The notes under the pieces: generated by a model | The model's input: the letters and a program-made list of their open reading frames with translations, nothing else | The model's database searches: none | What the model was told of the DNA's origin: nothing | Translations under genes and position numbers: made by a program | Assembly: GCF_030272615.1 (NCBI RefSeq) | Contig: NC_081412.1 | Span: 18,517,932-18,577,931, forward strand | Source of the DNA: Cryptomeria japonica | Taxonomy: Eukaryota > Streptophyta > Pinopsida > Cupressales > Cupressaceae | Length of the DNA stretch: 60,000 nucleotides | Reading direction: 5' to 3' | Shown here: positions 40,101 through 46,337 of the stretch, in pieces | How positions within the stretch are numbered: position 1 is the first letter of the stretch | Layout: the number at the start of each line of letters is the position of its first letter

Positions 40101-43100
40101 GAAGTTAGAACCTAACTAGCTAGGTCCTTTTATCATAACAAGGGTTATAAGAAATGGAGCATACAATTTGGCTACCATGGAGGGAGATCCACTCCCTAAC
40201 CCTACGAACAACTTGCACCTTAAACGATATTATATCTAAGGGTTAGGTTAGTTTAGGTTTTTCTTTTTGAATTGCATCTCATTTTATTCAAAGCATTGCA
40301 TCACATGTAGTTTATCTTTCAAATGCATCACATTCGCAAAATTTATATATTTACATATAGCAACATCAATAAAACAAGGCAACTGTCCAAGTTATTCATT
40401 CATTTACCTTCAAGAGAAACAAGGGTCGTCTCCTTTCTTAGATATTCAAACATGAAGTCTTTGAGGTCCTAAGGTCATTCGTTTTCAACATTACCTTGTG
40501 ACAACACTTTACTTATGGTTGGGTAGTGATTTCACTATTTGAGACTTTTAACCCAAAATCTATCAATTGCTAAATCTCAAACACATTAACAAAATCTCTA
40601 ATTCATTCTAGACACCTAGTTGATCATATGACTAGTGAAAAATCTGAAATTCTACTTCAGCGCCACTGTAATTGTCAGACCCAAGTAGGTTTCATTACTT
40701 ACAAGTCAAGGCAAGAAAATAAAAAAGAAAAAGTACTATGCCAAATATTAATCTCAAGATAAAAGAGCAATGATATATAACTGAAATATCACACATACAA
40801 AGTGCGACAAAAAGATTGACTATGGAAACATGTGAGTAACTCCATCAGCACTATGAACACCTGCTGGTAATGGAGCAATATTTGAGAAATTACAATCTAT
40901 AACCTCGTCAGAGCTCTAAAAGCTTGCTGGCAGTGAGGCTCTATTCAGGATGCTTTTGAAGTTAGGATAATCCACATAGATAGTCATATAGGATGCTAAG
41001 GATATTTAGTGAACACAAGAGCAGGAATTAACTCATTTGCATACACATGGGCAAAATAAGATCAAAGTTTCAAGAACCAATGGGGAAGTTTTCAGTGGCT
41101 CCATTGGTACATCATAGTCACTAAGTGTGTTAATTTGGATGTTCCAAGGGACCTTAAGGCTCGATTGGCCGCTTATCTACTAAATGTTTTGTACCTCCAA
41201 TTCAATTGGTGTATTACAAAATGCTAAACAAACAACAGATATCCTTTGTCAAATAGGCAATGCATATTCATAATGCATATTATATTAACATAGGTCATGT
41301 CAAAAATTCATTGTCTCCACATGCATTCTGTAGATCATCATGTAATACAAGTCTACACATTGGGGGCATAACCGAAAAAATCTTAAAAATCATAAAAAGT
41401 CCTGCAAAAATCCAAAAAAGATTGGAAAATCTTTCAAAAATCTAAAAAGAGTGAAAAAAATAAAATCCAAAAAAAAAACAACAAATATGATCTTGAAAAA
41501 CTACCAAAAACAGTGAAAAGCATAAAATTAAAAAAACATTCGAAAAAAGTCCAGAAAAAATCCAAAAACATTGGAAAAGGTCCTTAAAAAATTATCAAAA
41601 ACATCCATATAATTTCTTGAAAAATCAAATATAAAAACCTTCAAATATCAATCCACAAAATCAAAAAAAATAATTAAAAAATCAATTAAAAAACTTGCAA
41701 TAAAATGTCTCGTGAGAAAAAAATACCCTAGCAGATATCCAACAAACACTTCGCACGAAGCTAACAAAGGATATGACTATCCAGTCAAACATCCGCAATC
41801 AATTGATCAAATTGTCTTATCAATCATATCATATCCATATCAAGTGATCATTATCTTGTCTTAAACAAAAGAGGATATACTCAAAATCAGACAGGTTAGT
41901 CTTAATCGGGGTCCGCAACTTTCTGAGATCAAACATTATCAACCATCACATCAAGCAACTGAGAACTAAGGCACAAGGTCAGTATAGTTGTTAAATTTTG
42001 TTCGGGTCAGTCTTTATCTTTTATCATTTGGCGACATATCATGTTCCTATGCTACTCAATGATGTCCACAAGTGACTAGAGGATTCGGGATGGTCATGAT
42101 CTTTTTCTTTGTTTGTTGTTTGTGGTGTGGACCAATGAAGTTCTAGGGAAATTTCTCTAGTGAATGTCTATGATAGGAGCATTCAGCTTGTGAATGGCAC
42201 ACATACCTCAACCCCTAGTATATTTCCCAGAATGGAGGGTTCACTCCTTGTCTGCTACATGTTTGTTTCTTCAATGAGATATCTTTGCATCTTGGTTCCT
42301 TATACCCTGATGTGCTAAGCTCCATTGTTCAATAATAAGGCTCACTGATGAATATATATTGCGCAATAAATAATGACACAGGTTCGTGAATCGATCATTC
42401 TCATTTCATCTTATTTGCTTATTGCTAGTTTGTTGATTCTTTTATCATCATCTCATATCAATCATCTTCAATTGCTTCTAGTTCATTCTATTTCATCAAT
42501 AGATTCTCTCATATTCTATCTCAATACCATCGTCACATCACCTATCTCTATCTCTAAACATCTAACCATTCTTCTATCTTTCATCTCACATTCTTCTTTT
42601 TTCGAGAGATCATTCATACCTTTAATGCATAAACAAACTCTCGAGGGGGCACTACACCCTAAGTATTACTGGGGCATACTGGGGTAGAAAAATTTTCGTT
42701 TTCTTTAAAACAACATTGTTCCAACATTGTCTCAAAGAGGGGCAAATCTAGACACCTAAAAACGTCTCATTGATCATGTATTAATTATTCCTTTAATTGA
42801 TTAAATAATTATTTAATTATTTAATTAAGTTAACTAATCTTATTCTTCTAAATTCATATTTCTTCATCATCTTACTAATTATTCTATTTTTAATTCTATC
42901 ATTTAATCATTTAAATCATTTTTTTAATGTTTATTAAATATTTATTATTTAATTAATTATGATTAATTCCCAATTCAAATAATATTTATTATTTAAATAA
43001 ATTAATTTTCAATTTCTATCTCTAGTCATTTAATCATTCAACCCTTTTCTTAATATTAATTAAATATTTATTATTTAATTAATTGTGATTTAATTCCTTT

Positions 43101-44730
43101 AATTTGAATAATATTTATTATTTAATTAAAGTCAATTTCTAAATAATTAAATAGTTTCTTTAAATTATTTAATTAACTAATCATTTCCTCTAATTCTAAT
43201 TCCAAATCCCCAAATTTTAATTTCATAATTCTTCTAATTTCATTCAAAATTCAGATTCTTCTAGTTTCTTATAATTTCAAATACATGTGCATGATTTCAA
43301 AAATCAAATTGAAAATCAAAGTCAAGTTCTAAATATATTCAAATAATAAATTGAATTTAAAATAAATTCAATATTTGAATTAAATCTCATGCAAAGATTA
43401 AATTGAAAATCTAAGTCAAAGTTCAAGCACATGCTAAATTAATTAATTCAATCAATTAATTAATTAATTCAATTATCTTTTCAATTCCCATTTCTATCTT
43501 TTAGTTAGCTTTTTCTAAATAAAGCTCTCAAGTCAACTTTCAATCAATTAACTATTTCTTCCTCTTTATTTCCTCCAATCAATTAAATAGTATGCAAATG
43601 ATATTTTCCATGTCCTCAAATGAAGATAAAAAGCTTTCTTGATTTACCTTTTCTAATCGAATCCCTAAGTCATAAAGTCTCTCCAAATAGTTAAAAACCA
43701 TTTTTTATTTTTATTTTTTTAATTTTATTTTAATTATAATAATATTATTAAATTGTCATTAAAATTAAAAATCATTGAACTCAGCTTGATTAATATTGTT
43801 AATTATCTTAATTCGAAAGAAAAAGGAGCCATTTATCCTTTCTATGTATCAAATGGCATTTACTAAGGACATTCAAGGCTCACAGAGCAAATTAATCAGA
43901 GTTGGCATGTGCCTACAAAACAGACTTGTCACAAAGTTTATTTAATCACCATAAGCTATCTAACTGATGACTATTTTCCCTCCAGCTATAACTACGCAAA
44001 CCCACAAAACTATCAAAAGAAGCAATGGTACATAGATCACAGACTAGTGAAAAACAAAACATCAGAGCTCTAGAAAATAACCAACCGTCTTAGTGATATA
44101 ATCTTCAATAGTTTCCCTGTATCTGTCATAGAGTTGCTTCGGATAATCATGGGGAGGCTTCTGTGTAGACTTCTGTGTAGACAGATTGTACACACTCCTG
44201 TATATCAAGTTAAGAATTGTAAAAGCTATGAATTGTAGATATGATATTTCCAGAGTCTATGTAAATGATTGAAAATGTTTCTATAATTATTATATAAATA
44301 TTTTCTTCTGTACTGATTATAACAATAAATTAAACATGTGAAACCTAGAAGATAAAAAAAAATTGTGTACACATATTGTGGCTTGTTCTATAAAAAAAGC
44401 CACAAATAGCATTATCAATGTAATAAAAAAATCAGTGGAAAATTAGGCAAAAATAAAACCAGTGAGCAAAATAAATTGAGCATACAAGCATTATTGAGCC
44501 AAATAAACTATAAAAAACAAATCACTAAGGGATACGTATAAATCGTGCCGCAGTAAGCTTTTATTTCAACTTTTTCCAAATTATCAAAGAGCTTCTTGAT
44601 TACTATCTGGATGGACCTCTCCCACTCTTCTTCAAGGTCTATAATGAACCGCCCGCCAACCATGGTCATTTTCTTGGAAGCTCAGCTCCAACCCTGGATG
44701 TTAATTACTGCTCCCAGTATCATGCACACC
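13133..44730 (-). CDS. CUL1-like: Cullin-1-like gene, N-terminal half, with a 27.5-kb intron 2 (partial)
   Basis: Twelve exons, each bounded by AG/GT sites, read in order as a plant cullin 1: N-terminus, cullin repeats, and up to the DLFEEVYR block just before the cullin homology domain. Known cullin 1 is the scaffold of nuclear/cytosolic SCF ubiquitin ligases, and this half carries the SKP1-binding surface. Coding exons: 44536-44669, 44086-44197, 16371-16556, 16139-16183, 15841-16032, 15613-15690, 14270-14359, 14098-14170, 13916-13978, 13560-13622, 13280-13438, 13133-13188. Exon phases agree across every junction except exon 8 (73 bp). The next exon, expected to begin KKLARRLLF, is not found below 13133, so the gene is truncated or continues beyond another intron of more than 13 kb. 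About 16 residues expected between exons 9 and 10 are also missing. Divergence from canonical CUL1 is substantial, so a decaying or specialised paralogue is possible. Confidence 0.92.
13280..13438 (-). CDS. CUL1-like: Cullin exon 11
   Basis: 53 codons: [37 protein letters not shown], then EDSLEK. This is the best-conserved part, matching [42 protein letters not shown]. Acceptor CATTTATAG, donor GTTTGA. Confidence 0.96.
13560..13622 (-). CDS. CUL1-like: Cullin exon 10
   Basis: 21 codons: [20 protein letters not shown] plus Thr, matching LHDKYxxYVxECFQNHTLFHK. Acceptor GATTTTCAG, donor GTACGT. The VLIRKVIE-like residues normally upstream are absent or unrecognisable between 13623 and 13915. 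Confidence 0.9.
13916..13978 (-). CDS. CUL1-like: Cullin exon 9
   Basis: 21 codons, [21 protein letters not shown], corresponding to HVTAEGxxLVQQAEDxAxN of cullin 1. Acceptor GTTATGCAG, donor GTAATT. An internal AG seven bases into the exon could act as an alternative acceptor (start 13971) that restores frame after exon 8. Confidence 0.92.
14098..14170 (-). CDS. CUL1-like: Cullin exon 8 (frame broken)
   Basis: It begins [18 protein letters not shown], an excellent match to VDDLSRMYRLxxKIxxGL. The frame is then lost: the expected ANIFKQ-like end is readable only in another frame (CAGIFKE), consistent with loss of about 8 bases. At 73 bp the exon is the only one that does not keep phase with its neighbours. 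Acceptor TTGGTGCAG, donor GTATAC. Confidence 0.88.
14270..14359 (-). CDS. CUL1-like: Cullin exon 7
   Basis: 30 codons: [29 protein letters not shown], matching KVQHELL...LEKEHSGCxALLRDDK. Acceptor TTTGCACAG, donor GTATGA, phase 0 on both sides. Confidence 0.95.
14360..15612 (-). other. AT-rich cullin intron 6
   Basis: 1253-bp intron between exons 6 and 7. From about 14510 to 15480 it is very AT-rich (long TAATATT/ATTTAA runs) and lacks any recognisable element, unlike the neighbouring introns of about 90-190 bp. It may hold an old AT-rich insertion. Confidence 0.5.
15613..15690 (-). CDS. CUL1-like: Cullin exon 6
   Basis: 26 codons, [20 protein letters not shown] then KEKWLE, equivalent to the EECLKKERxRVxHYLHSSSEPKLxE block of cullin 1. 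Acceptor GTGCTGCAG, donor GTAAGT. The following intron (1253 bp) is extremely AT-rich. Confidence 0.93.
15841..16032 (-). CDS. CUL1-like: Cullin exon 5
   Basis: 64 codons. The segment [21 protein letters not shown] matches the DFE..ML..T..YYSRKAS.W signature of cullins, followed by RAYLEK for the family's PDYMLK. Acceptor TTATCTCAG. The donor (AAG|GTCAGC) lies inside a 41-bp tandem duplication, so a second identical donor exists 41 bases downstream. Confidence 0.93.
16139..16183 (-). CDS. CUL1-like: Cullin exon 4 (15 codons)
   Basis: The short exon [15 protein letters not shown] corresponds to the VY(N)xxxKVKxAVIxL segment of cullin 1. Acceptor TTTTTGCAG, donor GTATGT. It lies in phase 0 on both sides. 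Confidence 0.9.
16371..16556 (-). CDS. CUL1-like: Cullin exon 3 (LRELMKQW...RRSLP-like block)
   Basis: 62 codons with [27 protein letters not shown] and [15 protein letters not shown], matching the VLPSLREKH...LNEVGLTCF block of cullin 1. The acceptor has a good pyrimidine tract and the donor is GTAAGT. It joins exon 2 in phase 0 across the 27.5-kb intron: ITKT then VLPALRK, exactly as in the family. Confidence 0.95.
16557..17300. other. Start of cullin intron 2, no feature
   Basis: The first 740 bp of the 27.5-kb intron on the exon-3 side. Apart from the pyrimidine tract of the exon-3 acceptor (16557-16590) I see no repeat or coding sequence. Confidence 0.5.
17301..17496. repeat. 98-bp tandem duplication across a Copia LTR edge
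   Basis: 17301-17398 and 17399-17496 are nearly identical. Each copy holds about 75 bp of host flank plus the first 23 bp of the Copia B 3' LTR (TGAAAGGAAG...). The duplication therefore happened after insertion of Copia B. Confidence 0.93.
17474..18375 (-). mobile_element. Copia B 3' LTR
   Basis: Matches 24148-25080 along its length. It ends TGAAAGG at the outer side and near ...TCTAGGCA on the inner side. A purine-rich AAGTGGGATAA (minus strand) just inside is the likely polypurine tract. Confidence 0.88.
18617..20290 (-). mobile_element. Nested LTR-like insertion inside Copia B RNase H
   Basis: 1.67 kb separates the two halves of the RNase H reading (FDSQSDIF / KNPTFHA). Read on the minus strand, a purine tract CGGAGGAGAG is followed by TGTAGTAATAAATTG at 20282 and the segment ends CCATCACA at 18617, that is, TG...CA ends preceded by a polypurine-like tract. 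This suggests one LTR (plus 8-10 bases of its own internal sequence) of another retrotransposon. No coding sequence and no clear target duplication. Confidence 0.7.
19867..19942. other. Cluster of perfect hairpins in the nested LTR
   Basis: 19867-19879 is CCTGAA-A-TTCAGG. 19893-19915 is an 11-bp perfect stem around a single base (GACCATGGTGA / TCACCATGGTC). Outside it, AAAAAATTGGG (19884-19894) pairs with CCCAATTTTTT (about 19931-19941). This is compact nested secondary-structure potential. Confidence 0.85.
20291..24030 (-). pseudogene. Copia B polyprotein: gag to RNase H (decayed)
   Basis: Translation on the minus strand from 24030 ([18 protein letters not shown]) gives gag. A degraded knuckle [15 protein letters not shown] lies near 23410. 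The protease lost its catalytic site ([12 protein letters not shown] instead of an IDSGAS motif, near 23245). GAG-pre-integrase [15 protein letters not shown] (near 22730) is followed by integrase start [14 protein letters not shown] capsid-distal region spans 21753-22139. The reverse transcriptase (21166-21588, [28 protein letters not shown]) keeps an intact YVDD box at 21038-21049. RNase H runs 20410-20679 and on to FDSQSDIF near 20300, where the insertion begins; its last part resumes at 18380-18616. Many stops. Confidence 0.92.
24134..24145 (-). other. Primer-binding site of Copia B (tRNA-iMet)
   Basis: Minus-strand TGGTATCAGAGC, two bases beyond the LTR end, complementary to initiator tRNA-Met. 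Confidence 0.93.
24148..25080 (-). mobile_element. Copia B 5' LTR
   Basis: 933 bp. On the minus strand it starts TGTTGGGATTAAGG and ends CCTTTCA, followed immediately by the primer-binding site, which fixes the boundary and direction. Confidence 0.92.
25081..25735. other. Intron sequence, nothing recognised
   Basis: AT-rich cullin intron 2 between Copia B and a GA-rich tract. I see no coding or repeat signature. Confidence 0.4.
25736..26175. repeat. Degenerate GA/GATA simple-sequence tract
   Basis: About 440 bp of nearly pure purine on the plus strand, built of degenerate AGAGAGAT/GATAGAGA units. It abuts, and probably truncates, the gag of Copia fragment C. The open frame on the opposite strand is low-complexity Leu/Ser/Tyr and not a gene. 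Confidence 0.9.
26176..26780 (-). pseudogene. Copia fragment C, gag only (decayed)
   Basis: Minus-strand translation reads a Copia gag start ([10 protein letters not shown], then [22 protein letters not shown] after frameshifts) and a UBN2-like end ([17 protein letters not shown] near 26195). It resembles the gag of Copia A. The element is truncated by the GA-rich tract; protease onward is missing. Confidence 0.8.
26792..28352 (-). mobile_element. Copia fragment C, 5' LTR
   Basis: On the minus strand it starts TGTTGGAAATTT and ends CTCAATA (a mutated ...CAACA), followed by ATTGGTATCGAAG at 26777-26791, a degraded tRNA-Met primer-binding site. Length 1561 bp. The start (TGTTGGAA...ATTGATGTCAA) and the pyrimidine run before the end resemble the Copia A LTR, so both belong to related families. 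Confidence 0.75.
28353..28853. repeat. Intron segment with a 65-bp tandem duplication
   Basis: 28628-28692 and 28693-28757 are imperfect tandem copies, sharing CATATAGCATACATTATATAATGA. The remainder of the interval has no recognised feature. It separates Copia fragment C from Gypsy D. Confidence 0.75.
28854..29697 (+). mobile_element. Gypsy D 5' LTR
   Basis: 844 bp, TGTAGACACC at the start and ...GCGACA just before the primer-binding site. The sequence is mostly A/T with repeated ATTTATTATTTAATTAA blocks, then a CT-rich part. Confidence 0.82.
29701..29719 (+). other. Primer-binding site of Gypsy D
   Basis: TGGTGAACCCGATGTGAAC follows the LTR end by three bases. The same site, with one difference, occurs in element E at 46319, so both elements would be primed by the same tRNA. 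Confidence 0.85.
30127..30350 (+). pseudogene. Open stretch in Gypsy D leader, unknown
   Basis: About 74 codons without a stop, rich in Lys/Arg/Gln ([35 protein letters not shown]) and lacking an ATG near its start. An acceptor-like AATTTCAG precedes it, so it could be an exon of a spliced retroelement transcript. I do not recognise it. Confidence 0.35.
31800..32020. repeat. 42-bp minisatellite
   Basis: At least five tandem units of about 42 bp (CATAGTCTTCATTTACGTCC...), starting at 31800, 31842, 31884, 31937 and 31978, with decay at the 3' side. Confidence 0.9.
32187..34080 (+). pseudogene. Gypsy D gag (decayed)
   Basis: An N-terminal coiled-coil-like stretch ([21 protein letters not shown], about 32280-32350) precedes a Ser/Thr/Gln-rich linker (32800-33180). 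A Retrotrans_gag domain then follows at about 33440-33790: [54 protein letters not shown]. Stops at several points, including one within the gag domain start. Confidence 0.85.
34191..35126 (+). CDS. Gypsy D gag-pro linker, open 311-codon stretch
   Basis: The longest open frame in this element. Near its start (residues about 26-40) is a knuckle-like [14 protein letters not shown] and [15 protein letters not shown], the usual gag C-terminus in this Gypsy lineage. The rest is acidic and includes [12 protein letters not shown] and [10 protein letters not shown], a motif that recurs diverged near 36690. It stops just before the protease. It is one fragment of a former polyprotein, not an independent gene; the ATG is simply the first in frame. 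Confidence 0.75.
   Translation: MIALPKVRIYESGPFKPTWWNGSDLCDYHHIKGHKTTSCYKLKNLIQDMIDQGDITIDTNKTSTNTNHTIFKDPFVKYNKGKAFTSRTQDNTTNYTKVSYDYTIHVISLGDVVNDDSQEALDNGEQYQETYNDDNQICMLSEAPKYDEDKNLYLMDWGHEEPFHSGWFEDELLAYIMDVELAYDDYRRGYDINLDNAIYITYSSFARDDTVATITITPRDRDCVVVTRRSKVTLQVVPSNPPPTVGTYNIVEQLKKTSVHISLFELLHMSQTHKAIIDKALQDSVVDKDIDENAFQSMVENSEQGSHIAFI
35127..36240 (+). pseudogene. Gypsy D aspartic protease and G-patch region
   Basis: [14 protein letters not shown] at about 35208-35250 is the catalytic motif of a retropepsin-like protease (DGG for DTG/DSG), followed by [22 protein letters not shown]. After stops, 35945-36110 reads [31 protein letters not shown] and QGLGYKHV, which fits a G-patch domain (Gly-rich, hydrophobic pattern). 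Loss-of-function stops separate the parts. Confidence 0.78.
36469..37010 (+). pseudogene. Gypsy D spacer between protease and RT
   Basis: Acidic open stretch (103 codons at 36469-36780) with NNQVCMLSE and HLIDWG, then [14 protein letters not shown] after a stop. This repeats the CMLSE...DWG...WFE arrangement of 34600-34720, suggesting internal duplication in the ancestral polyprotein. Function unknown. Confidence 0.55.
37140..38900 (+). pseudogene. Gypsy D reverse transcriptase and RNase H
   Basis: RT motifs in order: [40 protein letters not shown] (frameshifted), NAGATYQRAM, and YVDNLLAKS. The catalytic box at 37675-37686 is YVDN, so the second catalytic Asp is lost. The connection and RNase H follow in an open 134-codon stretch (37784-38188: [39 protein letters not shown]). 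A second plant-type RNase H is near 38535-38780 ([34 protein letters not shown]). Confidence 0.92.
39313..40240 (+). pseudogene. Gypsy D integrase
   Basis: The catalytic core is readable with few stops: [43 protein letters not shown], one stop, then [17 protein letters not shown]. The DDE residues appear retained. C-terminal FEVGDLVL and [18 protein letters not shown] follow. Zinc-binding residues upstream (near 39090-39250) are broken up. Confidence 0.9.
40241..42746 (+). other. Gypsy D 3' non-coding region and polypurine tract
   Basis: 2.5 kb after the integrase without a supportable gene. 41395-41710 is an A-rich block with repeated CAAAAAxxTTGGAAAA-like units. The purine tract AAAGAGGGGCAAA at 42734-42746 directly precedes the 3' LTR and marks the element's 3' boundary. 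Confidence 0.7.
42747..43582 (+). mobile_element. Gypsy D 3' LTR, truncated
   Basis: Starts TCTAGACACCTAAAAACG, matching the 5' LTR start. It contains an expanded AT-rich middle (extra ATTTATTATTTAATTAA blocks and a roughly 250-bp segment around 43140-43440) and stops matching at the point equivalent to TTTCTACAATCA of the 5' LTR, losing its last 480 bp or so. Confidence 0.8.
43583..44085. other. Cullin intron 2, exon-2 side
   Basis: About 500 bp of intron between the truncated Gypsy D LTR and exon 2. It includes the exon-2 donor GTTGGTTATT at 44085 downwards. No other feature. Confidence 0.6.
44086..44197 (-). CDS. CUL1-like: Cullin exon 2 (PPHDY block)
   Basis: After acceptor GATATACAG the frame reads SVYNLSTQK, then [17 protein letters not shown] and EDYITKT, closely matching the [23 protein letters not shown] signature of plant cullin 1. 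Donor GTTGGT. A 12-base tandem duplication (44158-44169 and 44170-44181) adds four residues, STQK, in frame. Confidence 0.93.
44536..44730 (-). CDS. CUL1-like: Cullin exon 1 (start codon 44669)
   Basis: The acceptor TTCGCATTCAG lies just above 44730, so 44670-44730 is 5' untranslated and an upstream untranslated exon is implied. ATG at 44669 is chosen because it precedes [16 protein letters not shown], which aligns with the IDLEQGW start of plant cullin 1; a second ATG at 44663 is possible. The exon has 44 codons plus two bases, ending at donor GTATCC, a split Thr codon in the same place as YTTIYN of CUL1. Confidence 0.85.
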
Positions 44731-45054
44731 CTGAATGCGAAAGACAAAAACAGCATTAGAGATGCTGATAGAAAACCCCTAATATATTGCAAGAGAAACT
44801 ACTATATTTTAGAAAACTAAGGTAGCAACGAAAGCTTCTCATCGTCTGAAAAGAAAAACAGTTGGCGGGGTAAATCTAGCAGACACTAAATCTATCATCT
44901 ATATTAAAAATAAATTAAAGCGTAGAACAGACTAATAAAGTAGTACTCTTGTTATACCAGAACCAGTCAGTCCAGGACAGCTTAGGAAAATAACTGTCGA
45001 GGCAAATCCAAGTCTAGCAGAAGCCCATTTATTTGTCAAACAATGGTACCATAG
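44731..45054 (-). other. Sequence between cullin exon 1 and element E
   Basis: 324 bp. If 44730 is a true acceptor, this is the 3' end of a 5' UTR intron interrupted by element E. I see no TATA box or coding sequence in it. Confidence 0.45.
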
Positions 45055-46315
45055 TGTAGCGTCCTAAAATTGCGACACTTGCAATTTCGACTGCATTTGG
45101 GTCTTCACGATGGCGGCGCAACGTTGAACCTAAATGGAGACCCCGAAACTTGTTTACGACACCAAAAACTGCATTTTTCTGCACCCTAGCCCGATCCCTC
45201 CTTGCACCCTATTGTCCCGGGAGGTGGGACCATGGCGCCCAGTGCCCTGGTCCTTCAGGACTAGGGCGCCCAGCGCCCTGGTCCCTCAGGACCATGGCGC
45301 CTAGCGCCCTGGTCCCTGGCCCTATTTTGGGCCCGGTCTCTTTTGGGCATCGGGTCTTTAAGTTTGCAATTCGGGAAATAATGTTTCCTAGTCGGCCTAA
45401 GGTCGGGAAAATTAGTCTATCAACCCTAATTGACAAGTATATAAACTACATTTCCTCTTCCAAAAAAAGGGAGGAAGACATATGTGTGCAAAAGGCGGAA
45501 GCGATATTCAAACATTCAAACATTTAAGCATTCAAACATTCCTTCAAGCAATTGAGCATTCTAAGTCTCCATTCAAGGCTAGGTGTTGCATTCAAGACAA
45601 GGATTCAACCATTGAAGAGGAGATCACATACAACATACAACATACTACATACATTACACCTTCGCATGTAAGAATACAAACATTCTTACAACAAGGTATC
45701 AGTACTTGTTTACATTACAAACATTTACATTTACAGCATTCTCATTTCTTGGTTAATTCCAAAACCGGGGTTTGACCTAAAGGCAAACCCCTCATCCCTA
45801 ACCCCCCAATCGTCCTCTCTTTTCTGTGTGTAGGTTGCAGGTATGCGGCTGTAATTGAAGATCTGGAATCCTCGTGCAGAGACGAACAGATCCCCCTTCG
45901 TTTCGCGGATTTTTAGGAGGACCGTGTGCACGCCGGGCGCCATCATCCCATCAACTTTCGCTCAAATTTGCAGAACAACATCATCTCGACATTTTACTGC
46001 TAATTCCAGGTCCGCAGCTTCATCCCATATCCCTATCTCTGTTTATAAGCGAATCTTTCCTACTTTACATGCATTCCTAGTTCAATCTTTCTATCCACAT
46101 TTTTTACAAAAGAGGGTATCCTTGATGTCACAACCCTTGAAACTCATTTAGAATCCAATCTTGCATTGCGTGGGATTAGATCTTGTGGGTTTCAACCCCT
46201 CTTTTGAATGGAAAGTCTCTCCTAAGTGAAAACCATCAACCCTAGTGACTCTCCCTTCTCTCTCCTTGGAGTTGGGGAGGGGAGAACAACTAGGGTTCGA
46301 TTTTTCCGCTTTACA
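45055..46315 (+). mobile_element. Element E 5' LTR
   Basis: 1261 bp, TGTAGCGTCC...GCTTTACA. It carries three 31-bp GC-rich units at 45227-45319. Short ATG frames in it recur in the 3' LTR and are not genes. Confidence 0.93.
45227..45319. repeat. Three 31-bp hairpin-forming units in element E 5' LTR
   Basis: Units start at 45227, 45258 and 45289. The consensus pairs with itself: GGACCA-T-GGCGC-CCA-GCGCC-C-TGGTCC. The 3' LTR has only one unit (51846-51876). Confidence 0.93.
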
Positions 46316-46318
46316 TTT

Positions 46319-46337
46319 TGGTGAACCCGACGTGAAC
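46319..46337 (+). other. Primer-binding site of element E
   Basis: TGGTGAACCCGACGTGAAC, three bases after the LTR end; the same class as the site of Gypsy D at 29701. Confidence 0.88.

Larger units (their letters stand above)
28854..43582 (+). mobile_element. Gypsy element D, 14.7 kb, decayed
   Basis: The 5' LTR (28854-29697) and a partial 3' LTR (42747-43582) share the start TAGACACCTAAAAA and long AT-rich blocks. Between them lie a primer-binding site, a 3.7-kb leader, gag, protease, a G-patch, reverse transcriptase, RNase H and integrase in Ty3/Gypsy order, then 2.5 kb of 3' non-coding sequence and a polypurine tract. It is inserted antisense to the cullin gene in intron 2. Stops in most domains make it inactive. 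Confidence 0.92.

Noticed and set aside
45150-46151. Several open frames of 65-125 codons on both strands
   Set aside because: They lie inside the element E LTR and reappear in the other LTR; LTR sequence, not genes.
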